A stretch of DNA of 64,000 bases from positions 58,318,047-58,382,046 of the forward strand of contig OX123197.2 of NCBI GenBank assembly GCA_944739405.2. Reading direction: 5' to 3'. The notes beneath the pieces were generated by a model. It was not told where the DNA came from. It searched no databases and was given only the letters and a program-made list of their open reading frames with translations. Below, one piece after another: positions 10,167-20,990 of this stretch. The DNA comes from Euclidia mi. Its lineage: Eukaryota; Arthropoda; Insecta; Lepidoptera; Erebidae. Every line of letters begins with the position of its first letter. Position 1 is the first letter of the stretch. The position numbers were made by a program, and so were the translations under genes.

Positions 10167-13080
10167 CTTCCTTGACCGATTTCGGCCACGGCGACCTCTT
10201 CAACTCCGGCAGTAGTCGTTCGTGTGCTCGTTTGTGGCTTACATAGCCGATCTTATTGATGAAAACCCGTGCGCAATGCGGACATGTTAGCACACCGTTA
10301 ATGTAGTTGAATACTATGGCACTAGGTGGGCGTGCCTTTAGCTCGTCGCGCTTAGCATCGAGCTCCCTGCAGCGGCTACTTTCAAATTCCTTGACCTTTG
10401 CCTTTATTAAGGATCTCCATTCAGCTCGTGATGAGGCCATTTTCTCCCAATCAGAAGGCTCTATACTGCACTCTTTCATATGACGCTTTAGCACATCCTT
10501 ATACCTGAGGAGTTGTCCGCCATGCTTTCGCTTGCCTTCCTCAAGTTCTGAGAAAAATATGCTTTTTGCCACACGGTCATTCGACATTCTGGAGATATGG
10601 CCGCACCAACGAAGCTGTCGCCGGATAATATAGGCTTCAATTCCCTCCACACTAGCTCTTCGTAACACTTCCGTATTCCGAACATAATCAGACCACCGGA
10701 TGTTTAAAATTTTGCGTAGACATTTTAGGTGAAAGCGGTCCAACGTACGGATATGGTGGCGGTAATCGGTCCATGTCTCAGCAGAGTATAGAAGAGTCGG
10801 GAGTACAACAGCAAGGTAGATGTTTAATATCGTGTTCAGTCTTAAGTCGTGCGAGCTGAAAACCTTGCGATTCAACCTTCCAAAGACCGCCGCCGCGGCC
10901 CCAACACGATTGTTGACTTCAGCATCAAGGCTGCACTTAGATGTCAATGTGCTTCCCAGATATCGAAATTTATCGACTTGTCTCAACTGAGTATCTCCGA
11001 GATTGATGGCCAGCGTCTCACGACCGTGAATATCTACAGACATCACCTCCGTCTTTTTGACGCTGATCTTCAAGCTATATCTTCGGCAGGACTCGCAAAG
11101 GGTAGATATGAGCTGCTGTAAGCCGTCTGGGGATTCAGCCACAAAGCACAGGTCATCCGCATAGATAATATCACTAATTAGTGCGTGGGACACTTTTGTG
11201 CGGGCTTTAAGTCTGGCTAGGTTAAACAGACTGACTTCATTTCGGAAACGGATGCGTATTCCTTCGGGAGTCGCTTCTAAGACTTCGCGGACAACGACTG
11301 CAAAATACAACGCGAACAATGTGGGTGCAAGAACACAGCCTTGCTTCACTCCACAGGTGACAGGGAAGAAATCCGACCGTTCATCGTCCATAGCGACGCA
11401 GCCCTGCATGTCGTCGTGCAGTAGTCTCACGAGTCTCACAAACTTCGCCGTGCATCCTAATTTCTCCAGTATTATCCAGAGGGCTTCTCGCGGTATGCTG
11501 TCGAAAGCTTTCTCAAGGTCAACAAAGCAGATATACATGTTACGACCTTGTTCTCTACTTTTTTCCTGTAGTTGACGGACTGAGAAGATTGCCTCACAGG
11601 TACCACGGTCGGGTCGGAAGCCAAACTGAGATTCCGGCAGAATCTTTTCCGATAGTTCCATTAGGCGGTTTAACAGAACTCTGGCGAAGACTTTCCCAGG
11701 GACTGACAAGAGGGAAATGCCACGATAAGAGCTGCAATCGGCCCGGTCACCCTTGCCCTTATATAGCGCCCGAATGAGGGATACTTTAAAAGTCTTTGGG
11801 ACTTGCTCTTTTTCCCACATGTCAGCGAGGAGTGCCCACATAGCCGAGAACAACTCCTCACCGCCATATTTCAACAGTTCTCCTGGTAAATCGTCAACAC
11901 CCACCGCACGCTTATTTTGTTGTTGCTTAATTGCTAACACAACTTCTCTCAATGACAATGGCTCGTCCAGCTTGGTAGCGCTAGGGGCTTGAGGAAGGGA
12001 GCGAATATGCTGTAGGTCGACTGAACGATCTATGTTCAGCAGGTTGTTAAAATGCTCCGTCCACCGCTTAAGTATTTCCTCTTTGCTTTTAAGAAATCCA
12101 TCACCACTAGCTGGCTTAAGTGGGACTTTAGCATTGTAGGATTTACCGAGAAGGTTTCGTACTTCCGTGTAAAATTCACCAAGCTGGTTTGTGTCAGCAA
12201 GCCACTGCATGTGACGAGATTTCTCCTGCCACCACTTGTCTTTAACTTGACGTGCAAGTTTTCTTAGTTCTTGGTCACTATGGCGTATCGCCGCAGATAT
12301 ATCACATCGACGTGTTCGGCCTGGTTGTCGCAGGAGACGACGGTGTTTATTGATTGCCTCTGTCAAGATCTTATTGTTTTCGTCAAACCAGTCCTGATGT
12401 TTCCGCAACTTTTGACCCAAAGTTACAGCGGCGGTGTCTAAAATACAAGAAGACAATAACTCCCAGTCAGTATTAACATCACCCGTTTTTATTTGTAAAG
12501 GCATTAGGACAGTGCTCAGGGTTTCAGCAAACTTCGTCCTCGTCTCGCTGTCTTCAAGTGATTCAACATTCAGACGCTGAAGTTTTGGTCTATCTGATCT
12601 ACGCAATCGACGAAAACGAATATTTAGCTTTATGAGTACAAGGCGATGGTCAGTCCAGCAGTGAGCACCGCGCATTACACGGGTAATCTGGACCTGAGAT
12701 AAGTGTTCTTGCCGCACGATAGCATAATCAATGAGATGCCAGTGCTTAGACCGGGGGTGCATCCACGTCGTCTTGTGCTTGGCGGCTAGTCTAAACATAG
12801 TGTTTGTGATTGCCAGGTTGAATTGAGCACAGAGACTAAGCAACAGATGGCCGTTACTATTCATATTGCTGACACCGTGTCTGCCCAGAACTCGTGGCCA
12901 AGCATCGTAATCCCGACCTACTCCAGCATTAAAGTCCCCCAGTAGAAGGATCTGCTCTCTGGGAGGTATACAGTCTAAGCACCGTGTCAATTCGTCATAG
13001 AATTTCTCTTTCACTTCATCAGAATTGTCTAGCGTAGGAGCATAGACACTGATGATATTGAGGTAGTTGTCATGTTCCAA
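10141..13080 (-). pseudogene. RTE-like LINE ORF2, C-terminal part: endonuclease end, RT and zinc finger
   Basis: This 979-codon frame holds the second half of the APE-type endonuclease: SVYAPT near residue 15, LLGDFNAGVG near 47, HWHLIDYAIV near 115, WTDHRLV near 143. The reverse transcriptase follows with YRGISLLS near 450, FVDLEKAFDSIPRE near 520, GVKQGCVLAPTLF near 580 and IIYADDLCF near 650. After the thumb come LRWCGHISRM and a classic C2H2 finger, CPHCARVF then SHKRAH, with C-x2-C-x12-H-x3-H spacing. The GVKQGCVLAPTLF and WCGH blocks fit RTE-group LINEs. The frame is intact; the apparent start at 13080 is an artefact of the insertion, since the true N-terminus lies at 18807-19409. Confidence 0.88.
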
Positions 13081-13084
13081 GTGG
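13072..13084. repeat. 13-bp target-site duplication, left copy
   Basis: ATGTTCCAAGTGG here recurs exactly at 18807-18819. The two copies bracket the I/LOA-type LINE and mark its insertion into the RTE-like endonuclease frame. Confidence 0.92.
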
Positions 13085-13369
13085 GGTTCCGCCCCACGTA
13101 GTAGTAGGTCTAACTCACACTTTTATTTATCAATGACTTAGACTTACTTCTACTCTCTGCATCAGCGTCCGATGCAGAGTTTGGCGAATGGTCATAGGTG
13201 TAGCGCAGGTCGTGCAGATCCCTAGGACAAGGCTGGTGGACTATCCTTCCCGAGGTTGCCGCCCGTTCTTGGTCTGGTTCCATAAGAAACAGACGTAACC
13301 AAAACCTCCAGCCGCCACACACATACAGCGTGCAGACACACTTAAAAACACGCGCGCAAGCAGACACAT

Positions 13370-13525
13370 TCACCTATACCCACACACTTATACACGCACA
13401 ATAACACACATACACACACCTACACACTCTTACATGGACGCACACACACACGCATCTAAACACCACTTCAAACACTCACACACATACACAAACACATACT
13501 CAACACAGACTCATACCAACAAAAA
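13370..13525 (+). repeat. CA-rich low-complexity 5' UTR segment
   Basis: The top strand is dominated by cacaca and acacaca runs interrupted by t and g. It lies inside the I/LOA-type LINE, directly before the ORF1 ATG at 13531, so it belongs to the element's 5' UTR and not to a genomic microsatellite. Confidence 0.65.
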
Positions 13526-13530
13526 CTATC

Positions 13531-15124
13531 ATGGAGGTGAAACAAAATAGTATCGTACCCCAGGAGGGTACCAGCGTCCGTGACGCTGGAGAATCCCTCT
13601 CTGCACCATCGTGTGCAGGCTGCCCCACGTATTCTGGGGGGGGGGGCAATGTTTCACAAAGCCGAGAGAGAGACACTTTAAATCTGCACGACCTGGCCAA
13701 CGCCATGCCTCGTGCAACCCACACTTCGTCCACTACCTGGAACATCGCTCCGCGTCGAGCAAACGCACGCCAAAAGGCGGACGTTGACTCCGCGTCGACT
13801 GCGAATCCAGGTAGTCGTAGACGAGGCGGTAAACGCTACCGCCGTTACAAACGCTCACGTGAGCAAACAACACAGTCGGGTGTTAGCGCATCGAATAAAT
13901 CGGCTAGCGCACTCCCGACTACGACCACGACGGCTGGTAAAAACAACCAGCGCGGCGACCAAACCTCGACCGGTGGAGCGGACGTTCCGCCCCGGACGAC
14001 GCAGCCGGACGGTTGTGTTGCGCCGCTGGCGGCGGGAGGCGCGACTGTAATAACAGACAGCGCACTCCCGCCTGCGCGCGGCGCACCAACCACGGCTGCT
14101 CCCGGGGCGCCCCGCCGCGCTCCTCCGGTGGGGATTGGTAACGCTGCGCAGCCGTCGTGTAGAAACAAGGAGCCGCGCCACAAACGCGGCCCAAAAAGAC
14201 GCGATCCGGCGCCACCAGGACATCCCACTCCGACACCAAGCACGAAGAGGGATCGCCCTGAGGACTCTACACCACCCAGCGCCGGGTCGAAACGGGCGAA
14301 AACAGACGCGACACCCAAGAGCGGTAAGAGCTACGCAGACGCGACAAACTCGCAGCTGATGGTAGCCATCGCTACCACCCCCGCCACGGACCTGACGGTG
14401 GAACAGGCGAGGCAGCTCGAACTCTCAATTGAAGAGAGTATAGTTGAAACTGCCTTCGCCACACCGCCGAATAATGGGCCGGCACTCGCACCTTCCTTTA
14501 GGGGCAAACCTCTTGCAGTGGAGGGTGTCCTGAAGTTATGGTGCGAGAACGAACACTCACTAACGTGGCTCAAAAACGCAGTAGCCAAACTAAGATCGCC
14601 GAATGAGGGGACCAGGCTGGTCGTCATCAGGCAGTCAGACTTAGCGAAGCGCGTACGCGCAGCGCTGTGGCTGCCGAGGACGATCACCATGAAGCTACCT
14701 AAGATCCACCATTTCCTCATTGCCCAAAACCCCTGGTACGCCGTACAAACGTGGCAATTGTACGGCGCATCCTTGCAGGAGCACGGCGTGTACCTTGGGC
14801 ATCCCGGAACCCGAGATCCCCAAGATCACGGGACGCGGCCGTCGGGTTTCCTTCTTCGCTGGCAGCGTGTACGTAATGTTCCACGCTTCCAGCGGGGGGG
14901 AGAGCTCGGCGGCTGTAGGGCCCAAGGAGACGCCGAGTGAAGGTAAGGACACAAAGGGACGAGCTGTACCAGCCATCCCAAGCACCTCGGGCATAGCCCG
15001 TATTACACCGGCGCCCGCAGCGACTATACAACAACCCACCGCTGCGATGGACGCAAAAGACGAGCACGACTCGTCTGACGGGGAGTCTATGGACAGCAAT
15101 ATCCTCGATTCTTCGTCAGACTAG
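13531..15124 (+). pseudogene. I/LOA-type LINE ORF1 (Gag-like RNA-binding protein), frameshifted
   Basis: The frame opens at ATG 13531 with a long Pro/Thr/Ala/Arg-rich, probably disordered region rich in basic clusters such as RRGGKRYRRYKRSR. After SYADATNSQL (about residue 268) comes a globular region, with FRGKPLAVEGVLKLWCENE and WLKNAVAKL, resembling the DUF4780-type domain recalled from insect LINE ORF1s. Around 14785-14805 the conserved reading moves to another frame, giving LGIPEPEIPKITGRGRRVSF and SVYVMFHASS. That frame ends at TAG 15122-15124 after an acidic Ser/Asp tail. The protein would coat element RNA. The frameshift is inferred from where domain-like sequence continues, without an alignment. 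Confidence 0.72.
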
Positions 15125-18100
15125 AGTCATACAAACTAACCTCCAGCATAAACAAATTGCAACGGCTACCCTACGCAGGCTGCTGGAGGTTAATCAACAG
15201 ACAATAGCCCTAATCCAGGAGCCGTGGATTAGAGGCGACAACATATGTGGTCTAAACAACATCGGAGGTAAGCTACTGCACAACTGCTCGGTCACTAAAC
15301 TGAGAACATGCATATACATTCCCCGAACAATACCAGCACTGTTGCTAACCAACTTCTGTTCTAGAGACCTCACTGCCGTAGGACTCCAAACAGGGCCCAA
15401 CAAACAGATGTTAGTACTAGCTTCGGTCTACATGCTTGGCGATGAGGACATCCCATCAAAAGAGCTGGCCGAGCTGGTGCAGCACTGCGAGGACCACGGC
15501 TGGCAGGTAATCATCTCGGCGGACGCAAACGCGCACCATCCGCTGTGGGGAAGCCCCGACGCAAGCAGACGAGGTGAAATCTTGACTGAATACATCTTTT
15601 CAACAAATCTATCTGTAGTTAACAACGGTTCGGAGCCCACCTTTGTTAGCTCCAGATATCAAACCATAGTAGACATAACGCTAGCATCGGATGGGGCCGC
15701 GGAACTTGTCACAAACTGGCATGTGTCCGCTGAGCCATCCTTCGCAGACCACAGACGAATCTGCTATGACATACGAGTGCAAGAGAACGTCCAACAACCT
15801 AGGCGCAACCCTCGCAGAACCAACATCGCGAAATACAAGACGATTCTCGTATCACAGGTAGACAAATCCTATTTTAAGGACATGTCGACCAGCACAGACA
15901 ACATAGAACATAACACCAACTTACTAACAGAATGTATACAAACAAGTTATCAGCAAGCCTGTGCACCCACACTCCCAAAGTCGTCTAGCAAAACCCAGTG
16001 GTGGGGAAGAGAACTAGAGGGACTCAGGCAAAACCTGAGGAAACTCTTTAACAGGGCTAAAAACACGAGAATGGAAGCAGACTGGCTCAAATACAAAGAA
16101 GCCCAGTCACACTACAAGAAACGCATAAGATTCCGTAGAGGCGAGTCCTGGCGGCGTTTCTGCAGCGGTACAAACACCACGAATGAAGCAGCCAGGGTGA
16201 AAAAGATCTTGTCTCAGGACAGCAACAAAACCCTTGGCGCCATTAAAAAGCAAGATGGAACCTACGCAACTACGGACGCTGAAATTAGCCAAGTGCTAAT
16301 TGAAACTCACTTCCCAGGTTGTGAAGTAACCAATGACCGTCTGTGGGACGAGTCAGACTACAGACCACCGACCCAAACAGACTGGCTGGTAGCCGAAAAT
16401 GTGGTCACCACAGACCGGCTGATATGGGCAATAGACAGCTTCCAGGCATTCAAATCCGCAGGCCTGGATGAAATCATAACAGCATTCCTAAAGTGGGGAT
16501 GCACAACGATTGTGCCGCACCTGCTCGACATCTACAGGGCCTCAATAGCGCACAGATACATACCTTGCAGGTGGAGGGAAGTTAAAGTCATATTCCTCCC
16601 AATACCTGGCAAAACTGACTACTCACAAGCGAAAGCATACAGACCCATCAGCTTGACTTCCTTCTTATTGAAAACGCTGGAGAGACTTACGGACCGATAC
16701 CTCCGTGAGGGCGCATTACTGCGCAATCCACTACACCCACATCAACACGCCTACAGAAGTGGCAGGTCAACTGAATCGGCGCTGCATTCCGTTGTGGGAA
16801 CCATTGAAACAGCGCTCACCAACAAGTTAATGACACTGGGGGCCTTCATTGACATAGAAGGTGCCTTCGACGAAACTAAGTTCAACAGTATCAGCCGGGC
16901 CCTCGAAAAGTTCGGAGTTGAGCAAACCCTTAGTGGCTGAATTGATCAACTGCTGAAACAGAGGGCAATACAATTCACGGTAAACTCCACCACAAGGGGC
17001 ATAGTTGCAAAAGGCTGCCCACAGGGAGGTGTACTCTCACCCCTGTTGTGGAACATTGTGGTGGACGATCTGTTACGGAACTTAAACGACAGACGATTCT
17101 TCACGGTCGGCTATGCAGACGAGATCACCATCCTGATCAAAGGTGACTCAGAAGACACGATCCGAAATCGGATGCAAGCAGCCATCAGGATCATGGAGGA
17201 ATGGTGCAACCAACATGAACTGACGGTTAACCCCAACAAAACGGAGCTAGTACTTTTCACCAACAAAAGGAAAACCCATATGTGCAAAACACCAAAACTC
17301 TTTGGAACGGAGCTTACCCTATCGAATGAAGTCAAGTACTTGGGCGTAATACTTGACCATAAGCTAAACTGGGGCAAGCACATCAGCACAAAAACAACAA
17401 AAGCATGCACAATCTTCTGGCAATGTCGGAGAATCATAGGCAAAAAATGGGGTCTCAAACCATCAATTACCCTGTGGATCTACACTGCCATTATACGCCC
17501 CATGCTTACGTATGGTGCAGTAGTGTGGTGGCCACGCACGCAACTAAGCACAATCACAAAAAAGCTACAGAGCCTTCAACGCCTAGCCTGCTTGGCCACA
17601 ACAGGCTGCATGAAGAGCATCCCAACAGCCGCCTTGGAGATACTACTGGACCTAAGACCGCTGCACCTAATGATCCAGCAGGAAGCTGGCGCTGCAGCAA
17701 TCCGTCTAGACAAGCTCGGGCTATGGAGAAAGGATGATCGAATTACTCACGCACGCCTAAAAGGGACCTTAACCAAAGAGATCCCGATGCTAGAGGCCGC
17801 TTGCGATCTCATCCCTAAAACTTTTGTCTTTGACAAAAAATATCGCATCCAATTGCAGGAGGAACACAAAGACTGCTCTGGTATACACGAAGTCAGAGTA
17901 TACACAGACGGCTCAAAAACGAAGTATGGGACGGGTGCGGGCGTATTCTCCCATGACTTAAACATCAACATCTCAACATCCCTTGGCACCCATAACACCA
18001 TATTCCAAGCCGAGTGTGTTGGGATAACAAGAACCGCAACAGCAATCGCGTCTAGGAACGTAAGTGACCTGTCTATACGCATTATCACGGACAGTGCCTC

Positions 18101-18719
18101 TGTACTACAAGCTCTCGGCAGCAACTGCTTTAACAGCGGCCTCATCATGGAATTCCACCTAGAGCTGCAAAAGATTGCAGAGAAGAATCGGGTTACGCTG
18201 CAATGGATTAAAGGCCACAGCAACTCCGCAGGCAATGACGCCGCAGACCAACTGGCATGGAAAGGATCGGACACAATGATAATGGGACCCGAGCCGATTG
18301 TACCGATACCAGCAAGCCAAATCAAAACGTGGCTACGTGAGAGAACCGCACATGAACACGAAAAACAGTGGGCAAACATAAAAGAATGCAGACAAACAAA
18401 AGATGCCATCCCCTGCTTGAACAAGCGACTCTCACACAAGCTGCTGCATTCTAATAGGAAAACACTAAAGCATCTGACGGGCATAATAACCGGCCACTGT
18501 CCACTCAACAAGCACCTATTCAACATAGGCGTTACGGACAGCCCACTGTGCAGGGGCTGTATGGAAACCGAAGAAACACCCGCTCACGTCATTCTGCACT
18601 GTGCAAGTGTGAGCGATCAACGGGCAAAGCTGCTGAACAACCCCAGAACCATGAGTGAAGCTTTAACCGACACCAGCCAACTAATGGCTTTCTGGAAGGA
18701 ACTAAGGTGGTATGAGTAG
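15123..18719 (+). pseudogene. I/LOA-type LINE ORF2: endonuclease, RT and RNase H with one nonsense codon
   Basis: The endonuclease begins at the ORF1 stop with VIQTNLQHKQIA and IALIQEPWI, but no ATG precedes these motifs. This suggests coupled re-initiation at the ORF1 stop. ADANAHHPLWGS, SEPTF and SFADHRRI complete the endonuclease. RT motifs are AYRPISLTSFLLKTLERL, FIDIEGAFDETKF, KGCPQGGVLSPLLWN and GYADEIT, where the usual YADD reads YADE. A TGA at 16938-16940 interrupts the frame where Trp is usual. RNase H follows with VYTDGSKT, FQAECVGI, ITDSASV and GNDAADQLA (about 17900-18260). A C-terminal CRGC, H and HC cluster looks like a zinc-binding motif. About 1,200 codons remain in one frame apart from the stop. 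Confidence 0.85.
16938..16940 (+). other. In-frame TGA in the RT domain
   Basis: The codons before (FGVEQTLSG) and after (IDQLLKQRA) are both good RT sequence in the same frame. Tryptophan is common at this point in related RTs, so TGG to TGA is the simplest reading. Confidence 0.75.
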
Positions 18720-18806
18720 TCGGCATCAATGAAGTCGCCACATACGCACAATGGCCCAAATAAGTGGCTAAGTGTGGAAAACCCACGACCAACTATAACT
18801 ATAACT
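18720..18806 (+). other. 3' UTR and AACTAT-repeat tail of the I/LOA-type LINE
   Basis: Less than 90 bp separates the ORF2 stop from the duplication. The end reads gaccaactataactataact, a short AACTAT repeat in place of poly(A). Simple-repeat 3' tails are typical of several I-superclade LINEs. Confidence 0.75.
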
Positions 18807-18819
18807 ATGTTCCAAGTGG
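18807..18819. repeat. 13-bp target-site duplication, right copy
   Basis: Exact match to 13072-13084. It directly follows the AACTAT tail, as expected for target-primed reverse transcription. Confidence 0.92.
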
Positions 18820-19409
18820 AAGCGCAGGGTGGTAACGAGATCGGAGATATGTACGGGATACTCCTTTAGTTGTTTCACAAACTGGTTCTTAACAGCAAAG
18901 CCCACACCTGACTTTCGCGAATCGGAGGCAGCGAGCCCTTTCCAGTAGAAAGTGTACCCACCACCGTGTTCCACCAGCTCCCCTTCTTCTGCTAGATGTG
19001 TTTCGCTGAGAGCAGCCACATCCACCTTATAGCGAAGAAGTTCCCGGGCCACAATAGCAGTCTTTCGCTCAGGACAGATATTTGCCTCACGGTCAATAAG
19101 TGTTCTAACGTTCCACGCGCCGAATGTCATCAGTTTTGATATTTTATTATTATTCCTGTAGCGTCGACCGCGAGTTAGAGATGCGGAGGCAGCCGCGGTT
19201 ACTACTCTCCTTAAGTGTTGGGGTGAGCATTTGTTTAGGGCACCTTTTCTAGCCCCCTCCCAGGCTGAGCAGGGAAAGCAGTGCCTCCCTAAATAGGGCT
19301 GCTTTGTCACTCCGGGTGCTGCCGAGATCACTTTGTCCCCCCCGTGCAAAGCAATAACGACCACGGTGTGTAACACCCCCAGAGCCGCCCATGTGCAGAT
19401 TTCAGACAA
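18807..19409 (-). pseudogene. RTE-like LINE ORF2, N-terminal endonuclease part
   Basis: On the minus strand the conserved endonuclease begins at the ATG at 19128 with MTFGAWNVRTLID. It continues through VDVAALSETHLAEEGEL (catalytic Glu), GVGFAVKNQFVKQL and ends TTLRFHLEH at 18807, where the guest LINE interrupts. The remaining endonuclease motifs are in 10141-13071 in the same phase. The frame is open further upstream to about 19409, but that part (MSEICTWAALG) has no known domain. Any reading frame continuing below 18807 is guest tail, not part of this protein. Confidence 0.85.
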
Positions 19410-20139
19410 AGCCCAGCCTGCATCAAGCTGGACCTCTCTACCTCAACCTATCGCCACGGGCCTTTGAGTAAGTCGGAGTCCATATATACGGAAGCGGTCA
19501 AATGCGCAGGATATATTAAGGTGCACAAGCATACGCGCTAATACAGGTGCACTCACTCGTCTTCACCTCCTTTAGTCCAACGGAGTGAAAGACCACTACA
19601 GCCAGAAAGAGGATCAGATGATGTGTCTGGCCAGCAGTAACTACGCCTTCTACTGCTGCCCTTGGCCATCCACCTTGCCTTGCTGGCCCGCCGGATACAC
19701 CAAGCCCTTTTGCATATCTGCGTTGGGTTGCTTTCTCCACCAGGCCAGACTTTGAAAACAAGCGGGAAAGTGCCGCTGTCCCAGGATTACTAAAGGATAG
19801 AGGGAAGGGAAATTAGGAGGTTTGATAGGAATCAGGTTATAGGATACTGCTGCCTTTAGGAGTAGGGAGTGAAGTAGACAGACAGTAGCTGAGCAGCTCG
19901 GGATTGCGTACCCGTGTCCACTGTTGCTGTTACGGGACACATAACAGGCAGTAGTACCTCTGAGCAAAAAATAGGAGGTATGGTGATGGTGAAGATTAGA
20001 AAAGTTAATCGTATAGTAAGCGAAAAGGAAACAAAGTGACGAAGAAGGAGGTATTACAAAGATTTACAGTTAAAGTGGATACTACATACAAAAAGTAAAT
20101 AATATAACGTGGATGCCGCAACCTTTGCTACCTGAGATA
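19410..20139 (-). other. Probable 5' leader of the RTE-like LINE
   Basis: GC-richer sequence than the flanks, with no recognised domain in any frame. It links the RTE-like endonuclease to the ORF1-like frame at 20140-20902 on the same strand. It could be a 5' UTR, or an inter-ORF spacer if the two belong to one element. Confidence 0.4.
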
Positions 20140-20902
20140 TTATTTCTTTATGGCAGCTGCCCGTTTCGTCTTGGGAACCATGGGTTTCTCAGCGATTGGC
20201 GTCTTCTGTGTGGTCGTCTTTATGCGGTTGAGTTCGCCGAGCGAAGATATTCTATGTTGTGTCCCTTCCGAGTCAACCACAAAGATATGACCCTCCCGAG
20301 TCCAACATTTCGCAATTCCAAATCGATGGCGTGCCGCCATGAAAACGTCGTGCCGTACCTTGGTTAGGAATTCTGACAGAGTAATGCCACTTCCCTTGAG
20401 TTTGGTTTTAGAGAACCAAACCCTGTCACGAACTGCAGTATGCTGGAATTTCACTAAGATGGGTCTAGGCTTGTGAGCCCCTGACGGCCGACCCATCCTG
20501 TGACAGTGCTTCAAGTCCTCCTTATTTACATTGGTTAGATGGAGATCTTTCATCACATCCATGACCGACTCAACCAGATCTTCATTGGAATGTTCAGTGA
20601 CACCGTGAAAAAGGAGCATTTTTCGTCGAGTACGCATTTCGATGCTGTCCACTCCGCGCGCCAACAGCTGTATCTGATGCTGGAAAGCTCCAATAGTCTC
20701 CATGACGAAAGTCCGGAATGATGATAATTCTGCTGCAAGACTTACTAAGCTGCACGGAGCTGGAGCTGGAGGAGCTGCTGCTGGGAGCACTGTTAGAGTG
20801 TTTGGCACTTTTTTGCAGCTCAGCCTCGAAATTGGCCATACGCGCTTCAATGCCAGCCATAGTGTTGGTAAAAGAAGTCTTGATGTCCTCTACACTGTCC
20901 AT
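20140..20902 (-). pseudogene. L1-ORF1p-like LINE protein, frameshifted near its N-terminus
   Basis: An ATG at 20902 starts MDSVEDIKTSFTNTMAG, followed by a short helical, coiled-coil-like stretch and a serine run. The reading then moves to another frame between about 20740 and 20800, and continues LSSFRTFVMETIGAFQHQ, RTRRKMLLFHGVTE, LKHCHRMGR, KPRPILVKF, then RHDVFMAARHRFG and EGHIFVVD, to a Lys-rich end. The order of coiled coil, RRM-like domain with RPILVKF, and C-terminal domain is that of L1-type ORF1p, an RNA-binding trimer. The 3' end lies about 1 kb upstream of the RTE-like endonuclease on the same strand, so it may be its ORF1, or a fragment of another LINE. Confidence 0.68.
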
Positions 20903-20990
20903 GATAATGATGTGTTTGTGCAATATAGTATATTATATTATGAAGCAGGAATTAACACTGAACTGGTTGGTACTTTATATTAGCATATAA

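Larger units (their letters stand above)
13085..18806 (+). mobile_element. I/LOA-type non-LTR retrotransposon with RNase H, inserted in the RTE-like LINE
   Basis: The element is 5722 bp. It starts ggttccgccccacg and ends in the hexamer-like tail aactataactataact. It has a C/A-rich 5' UTR (13085-13530), ORF1 (13531-15124), ORF2 with EN-RT-RNase H (15123-18719) and a short 3' UTR. It is full length by structure and has precise 13-bp target duplications. The RNase H domain downstream of RT places it in the I superclade (I, LOA, R1 relatives). ORF1 has a frameshift and ORF2 one nonsense codon, so this copy is not autonomous now. Confidence 0.88.
10136..20050 (-). mobile_element. RTE-like LINE interrupted by an I/LOA-type LINE
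   Basis: The host element occupies 10136-13071 and 18807 to about 20050 on the minus strand. The intervening 13085-18806 is a foreign LINE with a 13-bp target duplication. Leaving out the guest and one duplication copy, the EN-RT frame passes the junction without a shift: 603 bases down to 18807, then 2931 bases from 13071. The 5' limit is a guess; the GC-richer leader fades into AT-rich sequence near 20050. Apart from the insertion I see no stop or frameshift in this element's ORF2. Confidence 0.8.

Noticed and set aside
13845..14318. Several long minus-strand frames in the GC-rich 13.8-14.3 kb region
   Set aside because: They are complementary shadows of the Pro/Arg/Ala-rich LINE ORF1 on the plus strand; GC-rich coding DNA commonly leaves open frames on the other strand.
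17747..18526. A 259-codon minus-strand frame
   Set aside because: It is antisense to the RNase H and C-terminal region of the LOA-type ORF2, whose motifs are clear on the plus strand.
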